The position numbers and the translations under genes are program-made. A model generated the notes under the pieces. The model did no database searches. It was given only the letters and a program-made list of their open reading frames with translations, and was not told where the DNA came from. Positions 23,734 to 34,168 of a stretch of 64,000 nucleotides of DNA are shown piece after piece. This stretch comes from Aurelia coerulea (Eukaryota; Cnidaria; Scyphozoa; Semaeostomeae; Ulmaridae). Each line of letters starts with the position of its first letter. Position 1 is the stretch's first letter. Location: positions 12,533,484 through 12,597,483 of the forward strand of contig CM076951.1 in the NCBI GenBank assembly GCA_039566865.1, read 5' to 3'.

Positions 23734-24319
23734 TCTACTACCTTTGTCAGAATGTCCTTGGACCTTTTGAGCACATCGTGGGCAGCAGAAACATCAAGTA
23801 TTTTGCACAACATAATTTGACTTCGCAGAAAATTTTTCCCTTGCTTAACAGGTTCCCAGAAAGGAAAATATTTTTTGCAGCTCTGGTGAAATGATTCCAA
23901 ACTTGGTAATGTAAGAGCTGTATATTGAATCAAAATAACAACCTTGAAATGTTGAAGCTAAACCTAGTGGTAGGGAGGTCAAGCTGATTTTTTTTACTCT
24001 CAATATGAGGCTGAAAATTAGCTCATCTGAAAGAGCTTAATTTTAGCATAATTATGCAATTTTTTCCAGCTCAATAGCCTATCTAGAAAAAAATTTATTA
24101 AATTTAAAGTATTTTTATTTGCGGTTCTGATTGGAATAACTTACAGCAAAATATATGTAAGAAGGAGTGAGATGAGTGGCACCTTGAGCTTATTTGATGA
24201 AAACACCCATCAATAGTAAATGTTCAATAATTCTGAAATGGCTTAAGATATGAACACCAAAATTGGTATCCAAGTAGAACAAAGGTTGAAATTTCCAAAT
24301 ATCATTCTAAAAATAGAAT

Positions 24320-24640
24320 TTGTTGCCATGGTGACTGTCTTTCCCATAGCAACAAGCTCTAAACCATCATTTTAATAGCTACACCTGAATTTGAAGACTC
24401 TATATCATATCAGAAATAGAATTCCAAACAGATTTTTCGAATTTGTGCTAAAATTAGCCTGTTGTCATGGTAACAAATGTTGGCATGGCGATGAGCAATG
24501 ATGTAAAAGTACATGTTTTAACAGGAAAAGGCAATTTGGCAAGATATTTCATGATTGGAACAGATTCTACAATCAGGTTCTGTTAATTGACATTGTTGCC
24601 ATGGAGATGTGTGCAGCCATAGCAACAGTAAACACCAAGA
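24320..24640. promoter_or_regulatory. Cluster of X-box-like imperfect palindromes
   Basis: GTTGCCATGGTGAC (~24332), CCCATAGCAACA (~24353), GTTGTCATGGTAAC (~24461), GGCATGGCGATG (~24483), GTTGCCATGGAGAT (~24596) and GCCATAGCAACA (~24616) resemble the RFX-factor X-box consensus GTTRCCATRGYAAC. Function is inferred only; they may be ancestral parts of repeats. Confidence 0.35.
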
Positions 24641-25007
24641 CCCAATTTTTACACTGTGCCTGTACAACTTAGGATCCATAACATAAGTGTAATGGATCAG
24701 CCTCCTATACACACTGTTCTTGTTAGTTCATAGCATTTTTTCTTCTGGCAATATAAACATAACTTGTTTGCAGATTAAAACTGTACAGGTAAAGTGTAAA
24801 GTGTAAAGTTGTTTGAAAAAGGATTACGACATTCCGGAAGAATTGTCTGAATAAGCATACATTTTATGAACTCTGATTATGCTCACAAATAGAGACAGAT
24901 AATACATTTTTCTAGCTCTTTATTCAACTGTGCCTTGTCAGTAAAACAACAACAAAAACACTGTCAAGATGATCATTTTATTATGAAATTAACATATTTG
25001 ATATTTG

Positions 25008-25074
25008 CGGTTTCGCCCAATATCAGGGCTCATCAGTGCAGCTAGACTTATACAATGATGTCAGCTACAGACCG
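25008..25074 (-). ncRNA. Hammerhead ribozyme motif (stem III open)
   Basis: The minus-strand RNA contains every invariant hammerhead element in order. The cleavage triplet GUC comes at the end of CGGUC (25074-25070). Stem I is UGUAGCUGAC pairing with GUCUAGCUGCA (one bulged U, 12-nt loop). CUGAUGA follows, then stem II GCCC-UGAUAUU-GGGC, then GAAA, then CCG. The outer CGGU/ACCG pairs form a 4-bp stem III including the A15.1-U16.1 pair. Cleavage would fall after the C at 25070. Hammerheads in animal genomes occur in retrozymes, Penelope-like elements and satellite repeats. No host element is visible here apart from a 129-bp tandem duplication nearby. Activity is untested; stem III is short, so a single copy may be weak. 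Confidence 0.82.
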
Positions 25075-25172
25075 GGTTTGCATTGCATTTGATTTCATTG
25101 AATTTTGAGATAAGTAGATAATGTTTTGATATTGGCCAAGGAGACACAAGTCTGAAAGTTGTTTCAAGAAAT

Positions 25173-25430
25173 GGTTTTTGACAGAATTTCCCCCTCTGGC
25201 CCTAGACAGGTGCTACCGCTCCAGAGCAAGAACGGACCTGGAGCTGTGGAGGCAGGACTGCTCATGTCCTGTATAGTCCCATAAGAACTACCCACTACCC
25301 TGGTTTTTGACAGAATTTCCCTCTCTGGCCCTAGGCAGGTGCTACCACTCCGGAGCCAGAGCAGACCTGAAGCTGTGGAGGCAGGACTGCTCACTACCCT
25401 GCATAGCCCAGTATGGGTCTACCCACTACC
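25173..25430. repeat. Two-copy tandem duplication, ~129-bp unit
   Basis: Two adjacent copies begin GGTTTTTGACAGAATTTCCC (25173 and 25302). They share blocks such as gacaggtgctacc and gtggaggcaggactgctca, with scattered substitutions. No coding function recognised. Confidence 0.9.
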
Positions 25431-25715
25431 TTCCAAACCAATCCTAGCCTACATTGCCAAAAACACAACCCTACCTAACCATAATTAAACAAAATTACTA
25501 AATAAAATTTACCTATAGCTAAAGTTTCACTTCTGAAAATAAACATAATTATGATTTTAGATAAAACATTTAGAATATAAACTGTAAACAGCATTATATT
25601 TGACTTGCACATATTTGATTTATGAATATATAAAAGGTTCAGAATATGTAAAAAATTGAAATGCACCAACCAGAAATTCTAATATTAGTATTTGCCTGAT
25701 GATATGTTGTTAAAA

Positions 25716-26070
25716 TTATGAGACAATCCGCACCCATCCATTTTGATAATCCTCCAACAATTGACATAAGTAGTATTCTTCATCATCATTATAATCTCCT
25801 TCCATTTCATCAGAATACTTAACAAAAAAATCTGGATTTTCAATGTTCTCACTCTCTTCATCGACATCATCAACAGCAGCCTTATACCAACACTCATCAT
25901 TGTCACCAAAGGAATACAAATGCAAAATTTCCTTTCCTACCAAGTCTTCTTTACACAAAGTCAACAATTCCAGATCTCCAATTTCAAAATCCTCCATTAA
26001 TTTATACTTATATAGATTAGGATCATCATCATAAAGAATTGTAAACATAGGATTTCTTCCAATACCACCA
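25716..26070 (-). pseudogene. C-terminal exon part of the gene at 30320-33977, cut off by a transposon
   Basis: The minus strand reads RNPMFTILYDDDPNLYKYKL, MEDFEIGDLELL, then a second, similar module EDLVGKEILHLYSF...DECWYKAAV...PDFFVKYSDE...LLEDYQNGW, ending VRIVS at 25716. The first module is the missing second half of the domain whose first half (DLIGKRVCQRFVD...ERWYNGTVV) ends at 30320. The two halves join in frame once the inserted element and one TTAA are ignored. The apparent start MVDIYLNGG at 26090 is transposon TIR, not gene sequence. The modules look like tandem Tudor/chromo-like barrels, but this is a guess. Confidence 0.8.
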
Positions 26071-26074
26071 TTAA

Positions 26075-29000
26075 GGTAGATGTCAACCATGAAACCCTCA
26101 AAAATGATTTTGGGCTAGAACTCATGAATGGTGATACCAGTATTAAGGAAATCTTCAGAACTTACATCAATAAGCATGGAAGGCTAAAATTTGGCAACAT
26201 TTTTGGGTGGGGCTTCATGGTTACCATGGAAACTGGAAAAAATGGGCGCGGACATATAAACTTGTGGCAAGGCTAACTAAGAAACTATAGAAGATAATAA
26301 TTTCATTTTTTCAGGGAATGTGTGTGATATATAGCTCTGTGCAATGAATGAATAGATTTGCAAATAACCACTTAGAATAGGTTCCAGGCTAAAAAAACTG
26401 TTTTTCTGAGGTAGGTCCTTTTATAGTGACTAAATGAAAAATCTGACTCACTCATTGCATTCAGCATTAAAAAATACATACTCCTGCCTAGTTTGGTTTC
26501 TCTACCCCACCCAGAACATTTTCTATCTTTGCCACAAGTAGCCTGCATGCCCGGAAAACAGTTTTGAGAAAACTGCGTCTAAACTTTTACAAAATATTTT
26601 TATCTATAGAAACAGGTTCTGTGCTCATTTTTTCAAAAACATGGCTTAAAACAGTCCAGCCCAGACTCTTAAATCACATACTCCACTAAAAATCAATGTT
26701 CTCTTCCAATGGCATTACAAATACTACTGATGGCTCAGCATATGCTGATTCATGGATTTCTGCCACTTTTCTTTTCTTTGCAGAGTGCACACCAAAGTCC
26801 TGCTCTTTCTTCTTGCCTTTTCGCTGGCCTTTTCCCTTTGATTTAGTCTGATTTGTTCCCTCTTCTTGACTGTACTCTGGCACTGATGTCAGTCCAAATC
26901 CTCCACAAACATAAGCCTCTTTGGTTTTGTCCTTGATCTTCATTCTCTTTGCACGCAATTGGCGTCGTCTTTTCTTGTATTTTTCTGATACTTTTACTGC
27001 TGCATTCTTTATCCGTGACTCATCCAATTTTCGTAAGGCCAGCATAGTATTATGGCCTGGTAAAACATTACACAGCTTCATCACTAGGGCAATGCTTGAG
27101 GCCCCAGTGTTGAAACTGCTTATTGTTTGACATGAGGCAATCTCAATTTTGCGCTTTCCACAGAAAGTGTTCTTTGGGCAATTTCTCCACAATACACCAT
27201 GTAAGGCTTCATTTTGATTTTGTGTCACTCCTAGTAAACACCTTCTCAGAAGTGTGTCATCAGACAACCTGTCAAATATAGGTTTAAGCTCAGATCTAAA
27301 AACATTTGGGAGCCTTTTAGCATCATCATACTCATTGGTCATTTCATGCTTGTCTTTCCAGTACTTGCACCATGTTCCCCTTTCATGTGGACAAAACGAA
27401 TGTTGGTCTTCCAAGGAAGTCCCATCTTCTCTTATCATATGCTTCAAAATGGCCACAATAGCAATTTTCATGCCTTCTAGATTCCCTTTGTTTCTCCTTA
27501 TTGCCGTTCCATAGTAATTCTGCATACTGTCTATGGTCTTATCAGTAAGCCTTCCAGCACCTCCAACTGTTTTGCCATCATCCAGTTTCTTGCCTCTAGA
27601 CTTCTTTTTATATTCCCGTAAGCTTGTGCCCATTCTTTTTTGAACATGACCAACACATTCCTCTTTGGTGATATTGTAATCATCTCCATACTTTTCTTTC
27701 AAAGATTTTGCAACTGCTCCAAAGCACCCTGTATCCCCATCACCAACCATTATCATATATTTCAAGCCACGCTTCTCAATTGACCGATGAAATATTCTAG
27801 ATGCTCCACTTGATTCCATCTCACCACTTGATCCTTTGTGGTTGACTGAACATGTGCTCTTGTGCTTTGCATACCAATTCTTGTACTCTTCACTCTCTTT
27901 GTCCAGTTTCTCCTTAGCTCTGCATTCAAAGCATACCATTGATAGCACCTCATAGTCCAAAACTTCACCTGTCCGGACAGACATGACAAAAACAGCACCA
28001 TGCTTTGATGTGTACCCCCTTTTCTGCCAAGTACCATCAACCGTTACAGCCACCTTTGCAATATTGTCTTTTCTTTTTTCATTCCACTCAATTTGATCAA
28101 TTTCTTCATCAGCTGTTATTTCAAACAGTCGCTTGGCTGCATCATTCATTAGTTTTTCTGCAACATTGGCCGATGCATCTTCTATTTTCTTCATACTTTT
28201 GTTGTATGCTTGTCTTGAAACTGGTTTAGGAAAATTCATAATACCACAAAACTTCACCAGTCCAGAGTGCCCCATTGAAAGTGAAGCCATGCTTGACCTC
28301 TTGTTTACATCAAAACTGAACCTCCCACCACGGTTATCTTCACGTTCAGAGGCCTCCAGTTTTCTGCTTGTGTCAAAGTTTGCCTCTGTGTTGCAATTTG
28401 AGCACTGCAAATATAAATGCTCTGCCAGACCATCACTCCCCCTAGTTTTCAGATGCAATCTCGAATTTGTTGCTTTGCAAGCTCTGCATATGGCAGCAGT
28501 GTTCAATACTTCAGCTAGTAAGGATTTATCAATAATCCCATATCCATTGGCACCAGAGAGACTTGCTGATGTTGTATTCTGTACACCAAGTTCCACTGCT
28601 TTTAGCCTGGTTATCGGGCCACCAACATCTGATTCGAAGGACGAATTCATTATTTTCTTCTTTGATATGCTACATGACAAGTCAGCTGATTCATCAATGT
28701 CATCTTCCGAGTCTGAGGGCCTAGGCCCATTTCTGTTGTTGGCACCTTCCTCCGTTGTTTGTACAGCAGGATCTTCTACCAATACTGATGCCGTTGGCAA
28801 AATATCACTCCCTGCTCTTTGAGCTTCATCTTTCCTTGAACCAAGGAAACCTTTTCGCTTTTTTCTTCGTATCGATCTGAATTTGCGCTTTGAATTTTGT
28901 TTTCTCTCATCGTGGACATCCAGCTTCTCAGCCTCCATTTTGAAAACTGACAGTGACACACGAGCAAATGTGCGAGTTGTTGTTGTTGCTAGCCAAATAA

Positions 29001-30319
29001 AACACAGGGGAGACATTCCTCATGACTTCTAGACGTTTTTGGGGGCATTTTTGGGTGAACCCATCCTAGGAATCCCATAGCAACGGGAAAAAACATTGTT
29101 GCTAAGTAGCAAAAACTAGACTAGGGTGTAAGAAACTTCTTTTTGATTACAAAGTCCTTTGTAATCTAAGAAGGGGCTTCGATGTCAGTCAGAAAGAAAG
29201 TAACCCACTTCCGTCACGCTCGTTAAAGCAATTGATTAACGTTTATCTCTGCTAATTGGGACTGAAATAAAGAAAGCGCACAGAAAGCGCACACAAGACA
29301 GAAGTTTCTCGCGATCCGATAGAAAAATTTGACGTCGGCATATTTCATCTTAGACAGATTTGACACCATAAGATGGATAAATCACCAAGATGTTTACCCT
29401 GACGCAATAACGAATTTAAGCAGAATTGGCACGTTCTTGACTTCATTAGCAGCTTAATTATGTTAAAACAATCGTTTCCTAGAACGAACTCATCATTAGC
29501 CACTTACTGATAGTATTCATTATGCAAATAAGTCAACTTTAGAGGATGATGTAACCGGCGGCCTGCACAGAGGCTAGCATTCGCAGCGTCACCAAAGGTA
29601 GAGGGGCCCCCCTCTACTGCAGCCACAGATGCAAACGTCGCAGGTGAAGTTGAGAGGAAAGGTGCAGAATCCCAGCAAACAATGGCGCCATTGACTAGGG
29701 GAAGGCACATGATCACACTGAACCAAAACATTTTCATGCATACGATTCTGCACAGAGGTTATCTTCGTGACCGCTTGCCCCAAATTAGACGCCCGCGAAT
29801 AGCAACAATTGAAACGTTCTGTAGGGTTCTGCATAAGTAATTTTGCGTTATGGTAAATCTCACATGACATCTAATTTGAGACAGATGCACCAATAGTTAC
29901 ATGCGCGAACTAAACAAACTAGGGGTAATGACTTTTGATTTTTTGCGTATCATCCTCGCTTGATATAAAGATCAAAATATTGCTTTTCAGGCGATTCTTA
30001 TCCTTATACAAGGGGCTTGACTTTCCATTGAAGACGACTTTAGCAGCAACACTCAACTCTCTGACTGTTGCTAAAAACAGCATCAACGATCTTTTGGAGT
30101 TGTGAAGAAATCAATATTCAGATATTCTTATGCTTGCTTAGCTCAGGACAGACTTTGTAATCATCCAAAAGGATCTTATGTTTTTGAAGATTATGTTAAT
30201 CTAATCTTTCTGAAGTGATGAAATACGAATTCTCCGATAAATTTTGCACCTAAAAAGTGAAAAAAACGTTTTTACTCAATTTGGTCAAAACATCTCAATT
30301 TTCATGGTTGACATCTACC
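26075..30319 (-). mobile_element. 4.2-kb DNA transposon with TTAA target duplication (Kolobok-like/Mutator-like)
   Basis: Perfect 20-bp terminal inverted repeats GGTAGATGTCAACCATGAAA (26075-26094, and its complement at 30300-30319) are flanked by TTAA at 26071-26074 and 30320-30323. The interior carries one intact transposase ORF on the minus strand, with ~1.3 kb of non-coding DNA on its 5' side and ~0.6 kb on its 3' side. TTAA duplications are known for Kolobok and piggyBac; the transposase itself belongs to a family usually labelled Mutator-like. With perfect TIRs, an intact ORF and exact target duplications, the copy looks young and possibly autonomous. Confidence 0.92.
26686..29016 (-). 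CDS. Intact DDE transposase, 776 aa (Mutator-like domain; probable Kolobok type)
   Basis: A single uninterrupted ORF. The N-terminal ~140 residues are basic and acidic low-complexity sequence. CxxC pairs at about residues 175-205 (AICRACK, LQCSNCN) suggest a zinc-binding module. The catalytic core follows: VDGTWQKRG (D327), VGDGDTGCF (D426/D428), ECVGHVQKRMG with C454-x2-H457, GRLTDKTID and NQNEALHGVLW (E603). A Lys/Arg-rich tail with GKGQRKGKKKEQ looks like a nuclear localisation signal. The C-x2-H between the second Asp and the Glu is typical of the MULE/Kolobok/hAT-related RNase H-fold group. The in-frame Met at residue 27 (28938) is a likelier start than the first, because residues 1-26 look non-conserved. 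Its degenerate relative is at 2350-4201. Confidence 0.92.
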   Translation of the reverse strand: MSPLCFIWLATTTTRTFARVSLSVFKMEAEKLDVHDERKQNSKRKFRSIRRKKRKGFLGSRKDEAQRAGSDILPTASVLVEDPAVQTTEEGANNRNGPRPSDSEDDIDESADLSCSISKKKIMNSSFESDVGGPITRLKAVELGVQNTTSASLSGANGYGIIDKSLLAEVLNTAAICRACKATNSRLHLKTRGSDGLAEHLYLQCSNCNTEANFDTSRKLEASEREDNRGGRFSFDVNKRSSMASLSMGHSGLVKFCGIMNFPKPVSRQAYNKSMKKIEDASANVAEKLMNDAAKRLFEITADEEIDQIEWNEKRKDNIAKVAVTVDGTWQKRGYTSKHGAVFVMSVRTGEVLDYEVLSMVCFECRAKEKLDKESEEYKNWYAKHKSTCSVNHKGSSGEMESSGASRIFHRSIEKRGLKYMIMVGDGDTGCFGAVAKSLKEKYGDDYNITKEECVGHVQKRMGTSLREYKKKSRGKKLDDGKTVGGAGRLTDKTIDSMQNYYGTAIRRNKGNLEGMKIAIVAILKHMIREDGTSLEDQHSFCPHERGTWCKYWKDKHEMTNEYDDAKRLPNVFRSELKPIFDRLSDDTLLRRCLLGVTQNQNEALHGVLWRNCPKNTFCGKRKIEIASCQTISSFNTGASSIALVMKLCNVLPGHNTMLALRKLDESRIKNAAVKVSEKYKKRRRQLRAKRMKIKDKTKEAYVCGGFGLTSVPEYSQEEGTNQTKSKGKGQRKGKKKEQDFGVHSAKKRKVAEIHESAYAEPSVVFVMPLEENIDF

Positions 30320-33300
30320 TTAACAACTGTACCATTGTACCACCTTTCACCATCACAATCTACAAATCTCTGACAAACTCTCTTTCCAATCAGATCCTCA
30401 GCACATGATATCACTGGTGTCCTAGCATGTAAATTGATCTCTTTCCTTGAGGGTGTTTTCTTTTTTGGTTGCTTCTTTTTTGGTTGTTTCTTCTTTCCTT
30501 TTGAACTGTCCCTTGGACCTTCTGATGCTTTTTTTAATAACTTATCCTTCTCTTCCAAGAACTTGCTCTTCTCTAAGATAAAAACCTTTGATGTATCTGT
30601 TTCAGAAATTTGATCTCTTTCCGTCAGCAATTCCTTATCCTTTTCAGTTTCTTCGATAATGGTTAAAAGATTCTTAATTAATATTTCTGGACTATTGGAA
30701 ACCCCTTTAGTAGTTAATTGGAAAACACTCTTGTCGCTATGTTTATTGCCCAGGACTTTGTTTCTGAAACGTATTTGCAGCCAGAGGGCTTCCCGTTTCT
30801 TTCCAATTCCTGCAATTTTACCCATTCCTGAAATCACTTCCTCTTTAGTTTTCCATAGACCAAATTTTTCAATTTTAGAATGAAGAGTTTCCTTTAAAAT
30901 GCGTTGTTCTCTTTCTTTTTGCTCCTTTATTTTAAGTTTTTCAGACATATTTTGTGCTCTTTGAGTAGCTACTTGTTGTTTTGTTGAAAGGTATTTTTCT
31001 CTTTGCATCTTTTTGGATTTCCTTGCAATTTCTAGGAACTTCTTTCTTTTCTCATTGGTAAGTTTTTCCCTCCAATCACCTGTCTTGTTGGCTTTGAACA
31101 TTATAATTCCTTCAATTGCAAAATCGGTTGCTTTTGGCTTCAATTTCATTTGATAATCAAGCATTCCAAAATCCCTTTCCGACTTGACATTACTTTTCTC
31201 AACATTCTTTGTTTCTTTTCTGAAAGCTTGATCTTGATCTTTGTTCCAAAATTTCCCCCCTTCCATATGATCTTCCATATGATCTTCCTCTTTGTAACAA
31301 CTGCAAAGCCACTAAAAATTATTTCCAAGCATTGCTTTGTCATCTGCTCATGTTCTTCCCCTTTAGCCAAATAAAGATACTCATATATACAATCTTTGTT
31401 TATCAAAATGTCATCTCCAAATAATTTCACATCACCTGTCATAAATTCAGATGCATCTGAGCCCCACAACATAAATTTATCATATAATCTTTGATAAAAA
31501 ACATTCATGTCTAAAATATGTCCATCCTTTGAAATTGCTCTCCAGAGTGGACCAGTAATTAATTTGTCGATCATACCCAAAGCCCTGCATGCTGTTAAAA
31601 AAGATGTAACATCAAGATCGTGTTTTACTGCTGAGAGGAGCTTGTTGTCTTTCCCATAACGCTCAAAAAATATCTTTAAATGTTCTTCCAAATAATAAGT
31701 TCCAGCAGCATTGTGAAATAAAATGTTGAAGCGATTTCCAAAAAAGGGGGCTAAAGGAATTTCATGAACATTCCTTTCTTGTTCTAAAAATGTTTTGAAA
31801 TGGATCATCCGTCCAGACTTCTCGCACCCTCTCTCCTGCACTGATTTACAAACTGTCTTGATCAGCCTGTGAGCCCCAGATTCACCCTTGCTGTACCCCC
31901 CATGTGCCAAAGAACCAACTTTCTTGTCCTCCCAACACAAAGTATCCCAAATTTTACAACATGCCTCTGCTTGATCTGCCAGTGCTACAAGATAATGCAA
32001 CCCACAAAAAAATTCATTCACTCCACTTAACTTTTCTTTTTCCACATTAGTCAGAGACTCCCAACCCTCAACAACACTTGGCAAAACATCTTTCCTGAAG
32101 CAAGTAAACAATTCATTAAACTTTTTTTGAACGGCACAGCGATCTGACATCACATTCTTTATACTTTTAATAATTTTATTAACCCAATCATTCACTCCAC
32201 CCTCACCAACAAGACCAGAATTCTCAAACATCAAGCAAACATCACCAAGAACATCTTGCAAAACTTTTAACTGTGTAGCGGAATCTCCGCTCGCAATCTC
32301 CCTGAGGCCAGTTATCAAACACTCTCCATCATCTTTGACAATGTCATATGTGATAAAAGATCTGTCTTTCTTTGAAGTACCATCAGAATTGAAAGTCCTG
32401 TTCTCTGTGTTCCAGTTTTCCCTCAATTCATCAAAAACATGAAGTTGTGCCAGTGACCTTGCCTCATACAGCATGTACTTTGCAAATGTGGCCTTTGGGA
32501 GATTATGAACATTGACTCCAACGACTTTCAAACATTTCCTAATAACATTTTCAACATTATTGGTGCTAACTCCTAAACAAAGCAAATCTTCATACAACAT
32601 TCGAATTTCATCAACATATTTCCCATTTTCAAAAAAGCAAATCTCGTCTCCCTTCAAAAAAACATTTAATCTTTCCTCAATTTCCAACTTCTCATTCTCC
32701 AATTCAGTTATTCTTTCCTTCAAATCATCGATCTTTGAATTAAATATCTTGCTGCTATTGTCAACAGATTTCTTTTTCAATTCAGTTTTGTAATGTGATT
32801 TCATTCTTTGTGCACATAGTTTTTCATGCATGGCTTTGTCTAGATTTCCTACTAATTCATTAATCTCCTGGTTTTTCTCTGCAAGCTCTTCGTCTCTCTC
32901 CAGTAATTCAGTTGATAAATCAACAAGCATCTCTTCATTCTCCTCTTCCAATTCATCATATTTTGTGCGCAATCTTTTAATTTTTCTGTTGACATTTTTT
33001 GCATTTAATGCACCAATTTTCTCAACAAGAACTTTCAACTCCTCCTCCTTGGCTTTTAAATCATTGATGGCAACATTGCACTCATCCTTAAATATTTGAG
33101 CATCACCCTCTGCAATTCTCTTTCCTTCTTTCTCCTCATTTAATCTATCAATCAACCATCTTATTCTCCCTTCACTTTCATCTAATCTGTTCAACAATAT
33201 TTTAATCATCTTTGTTTTTTCTATCACATCAATGTGCTGAGGATCGGATACACCTGAAACTAACTCGTGCTTCCTTTTCTCATACCTATTTATTGGTTTA

Positions 33301-33977
33301 ATAAAAAGATCATTAAGAAAAATTTCTACATCTGGCATTTTTTGGTGCTTTCTGAGGTCAGTCACCCTTTCCTTCGCTTTTAAAACTGCAGTCCGGAGAC
33401 TCTCCTCAAAAATGGTTTCATTATCATCACAACAAAATAAACAAACCCAGTCTTTCAAATTAATCCAAGATGCATTTAGTTTCATCTTGGCGTCAAGTAA
33501 AAATAAAACTTCCTGGTTAGTTAATGGAGATTTTTGAAAACCATCAGGCAAAACAACATTTCCTTTGCAAATTGAGTCTAAAAATTTCAAGTCTAAACCC
33601 CTGCTTTTCAAAAAATTGCAATTAGAACTTTTGCCCTCATCAAGAGTCTCATAAAAGGGCGCGTAAATGTTTGAAAAATTATTCTTGTCTTTTGCAAGAG
33701 AATTGAAAATAGATCTCTTGAGATTGCTTGGTTTTTTTATTATCTTTGCAACCATGTCAAAATTGACATCCAAAAGGGTAGAACAGATTTCAACAATATC
33801 TGACTGAGGTCTACCAAATGACTCCAAAGATAAGAAAATTTGACTCAATAAACCATGGGTTATCCTAAACTCCCATGGATTCCATCCAGAGGGGACTTTT
33901 CCTTCACCAATGAATAAATTGAGCTCATCATTGGTCATGCCAATCAGCTGGCAGTCAGCCATCTTGCTGTCCGCCAT
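30320..33977 (-). pseudogene. Large uncharacterised multi-copy-type gene, disrupted by frameshift and transposon
   Basis: On the minus strand from MADSKMADC (33977) an open frame runs to ~31280, then continues in another frame to 30320 and, beyond the transposon, at 26070-25716. The parts in order are: a globular N-terminus; a long coiled coil (~33230-32580, Glu/Lys/Leu-rich); a conserved-looking block with LGVSTNNVE, FNSDGTSKKDRSF, MSDRCAVQKKFNELF, NEFFCGLHYLVALADQ and GNRFNILFHNAAG; then SERDFGMLD...IMFKANK, which recalls hAT-type C-termini; a charged region; and a barrel-like GKR..HRW-type module cut at 30320. I recall similar unnamed multi-copy proteins in fish and invertebrates, probably transposon-derived, but cannot name a function. 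The frame change falls at a 12-bp direct repeat (tatgatcttcca) near 31265-31290. The ORF extension upstream of 33977 is read-through from a MITE. Confidence 0.8.
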
Positions 33978-34168
33978 TATGAATTTCTTTGATCCTGCCG
34001 AAAGAGAAAGAGACCACGCGATCAGAATTCTGAGGCGCAACGCGAGCCTAAATGCTCCGGAGCAAAATTGAAATTTGGCAAATGAGCACGGGATCAAATC
34101 GAGATAAAAAGTCAATAAATCAACAGAGAATATGATAAAGTTTAACTGGGTACCTACTTTTTCCTTAA

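Noticed and set aside
26075..26110. MVDIYLNGG as the start of the 25.7-kb ORF
   Set aside because: These codons are the transposon terminal repeat; the real gene sequence begins at the TTAA.
28133..28822. 229-codon plus-strand ORF
   Set aside because: Shadow of the intact transposase on the minus strand.
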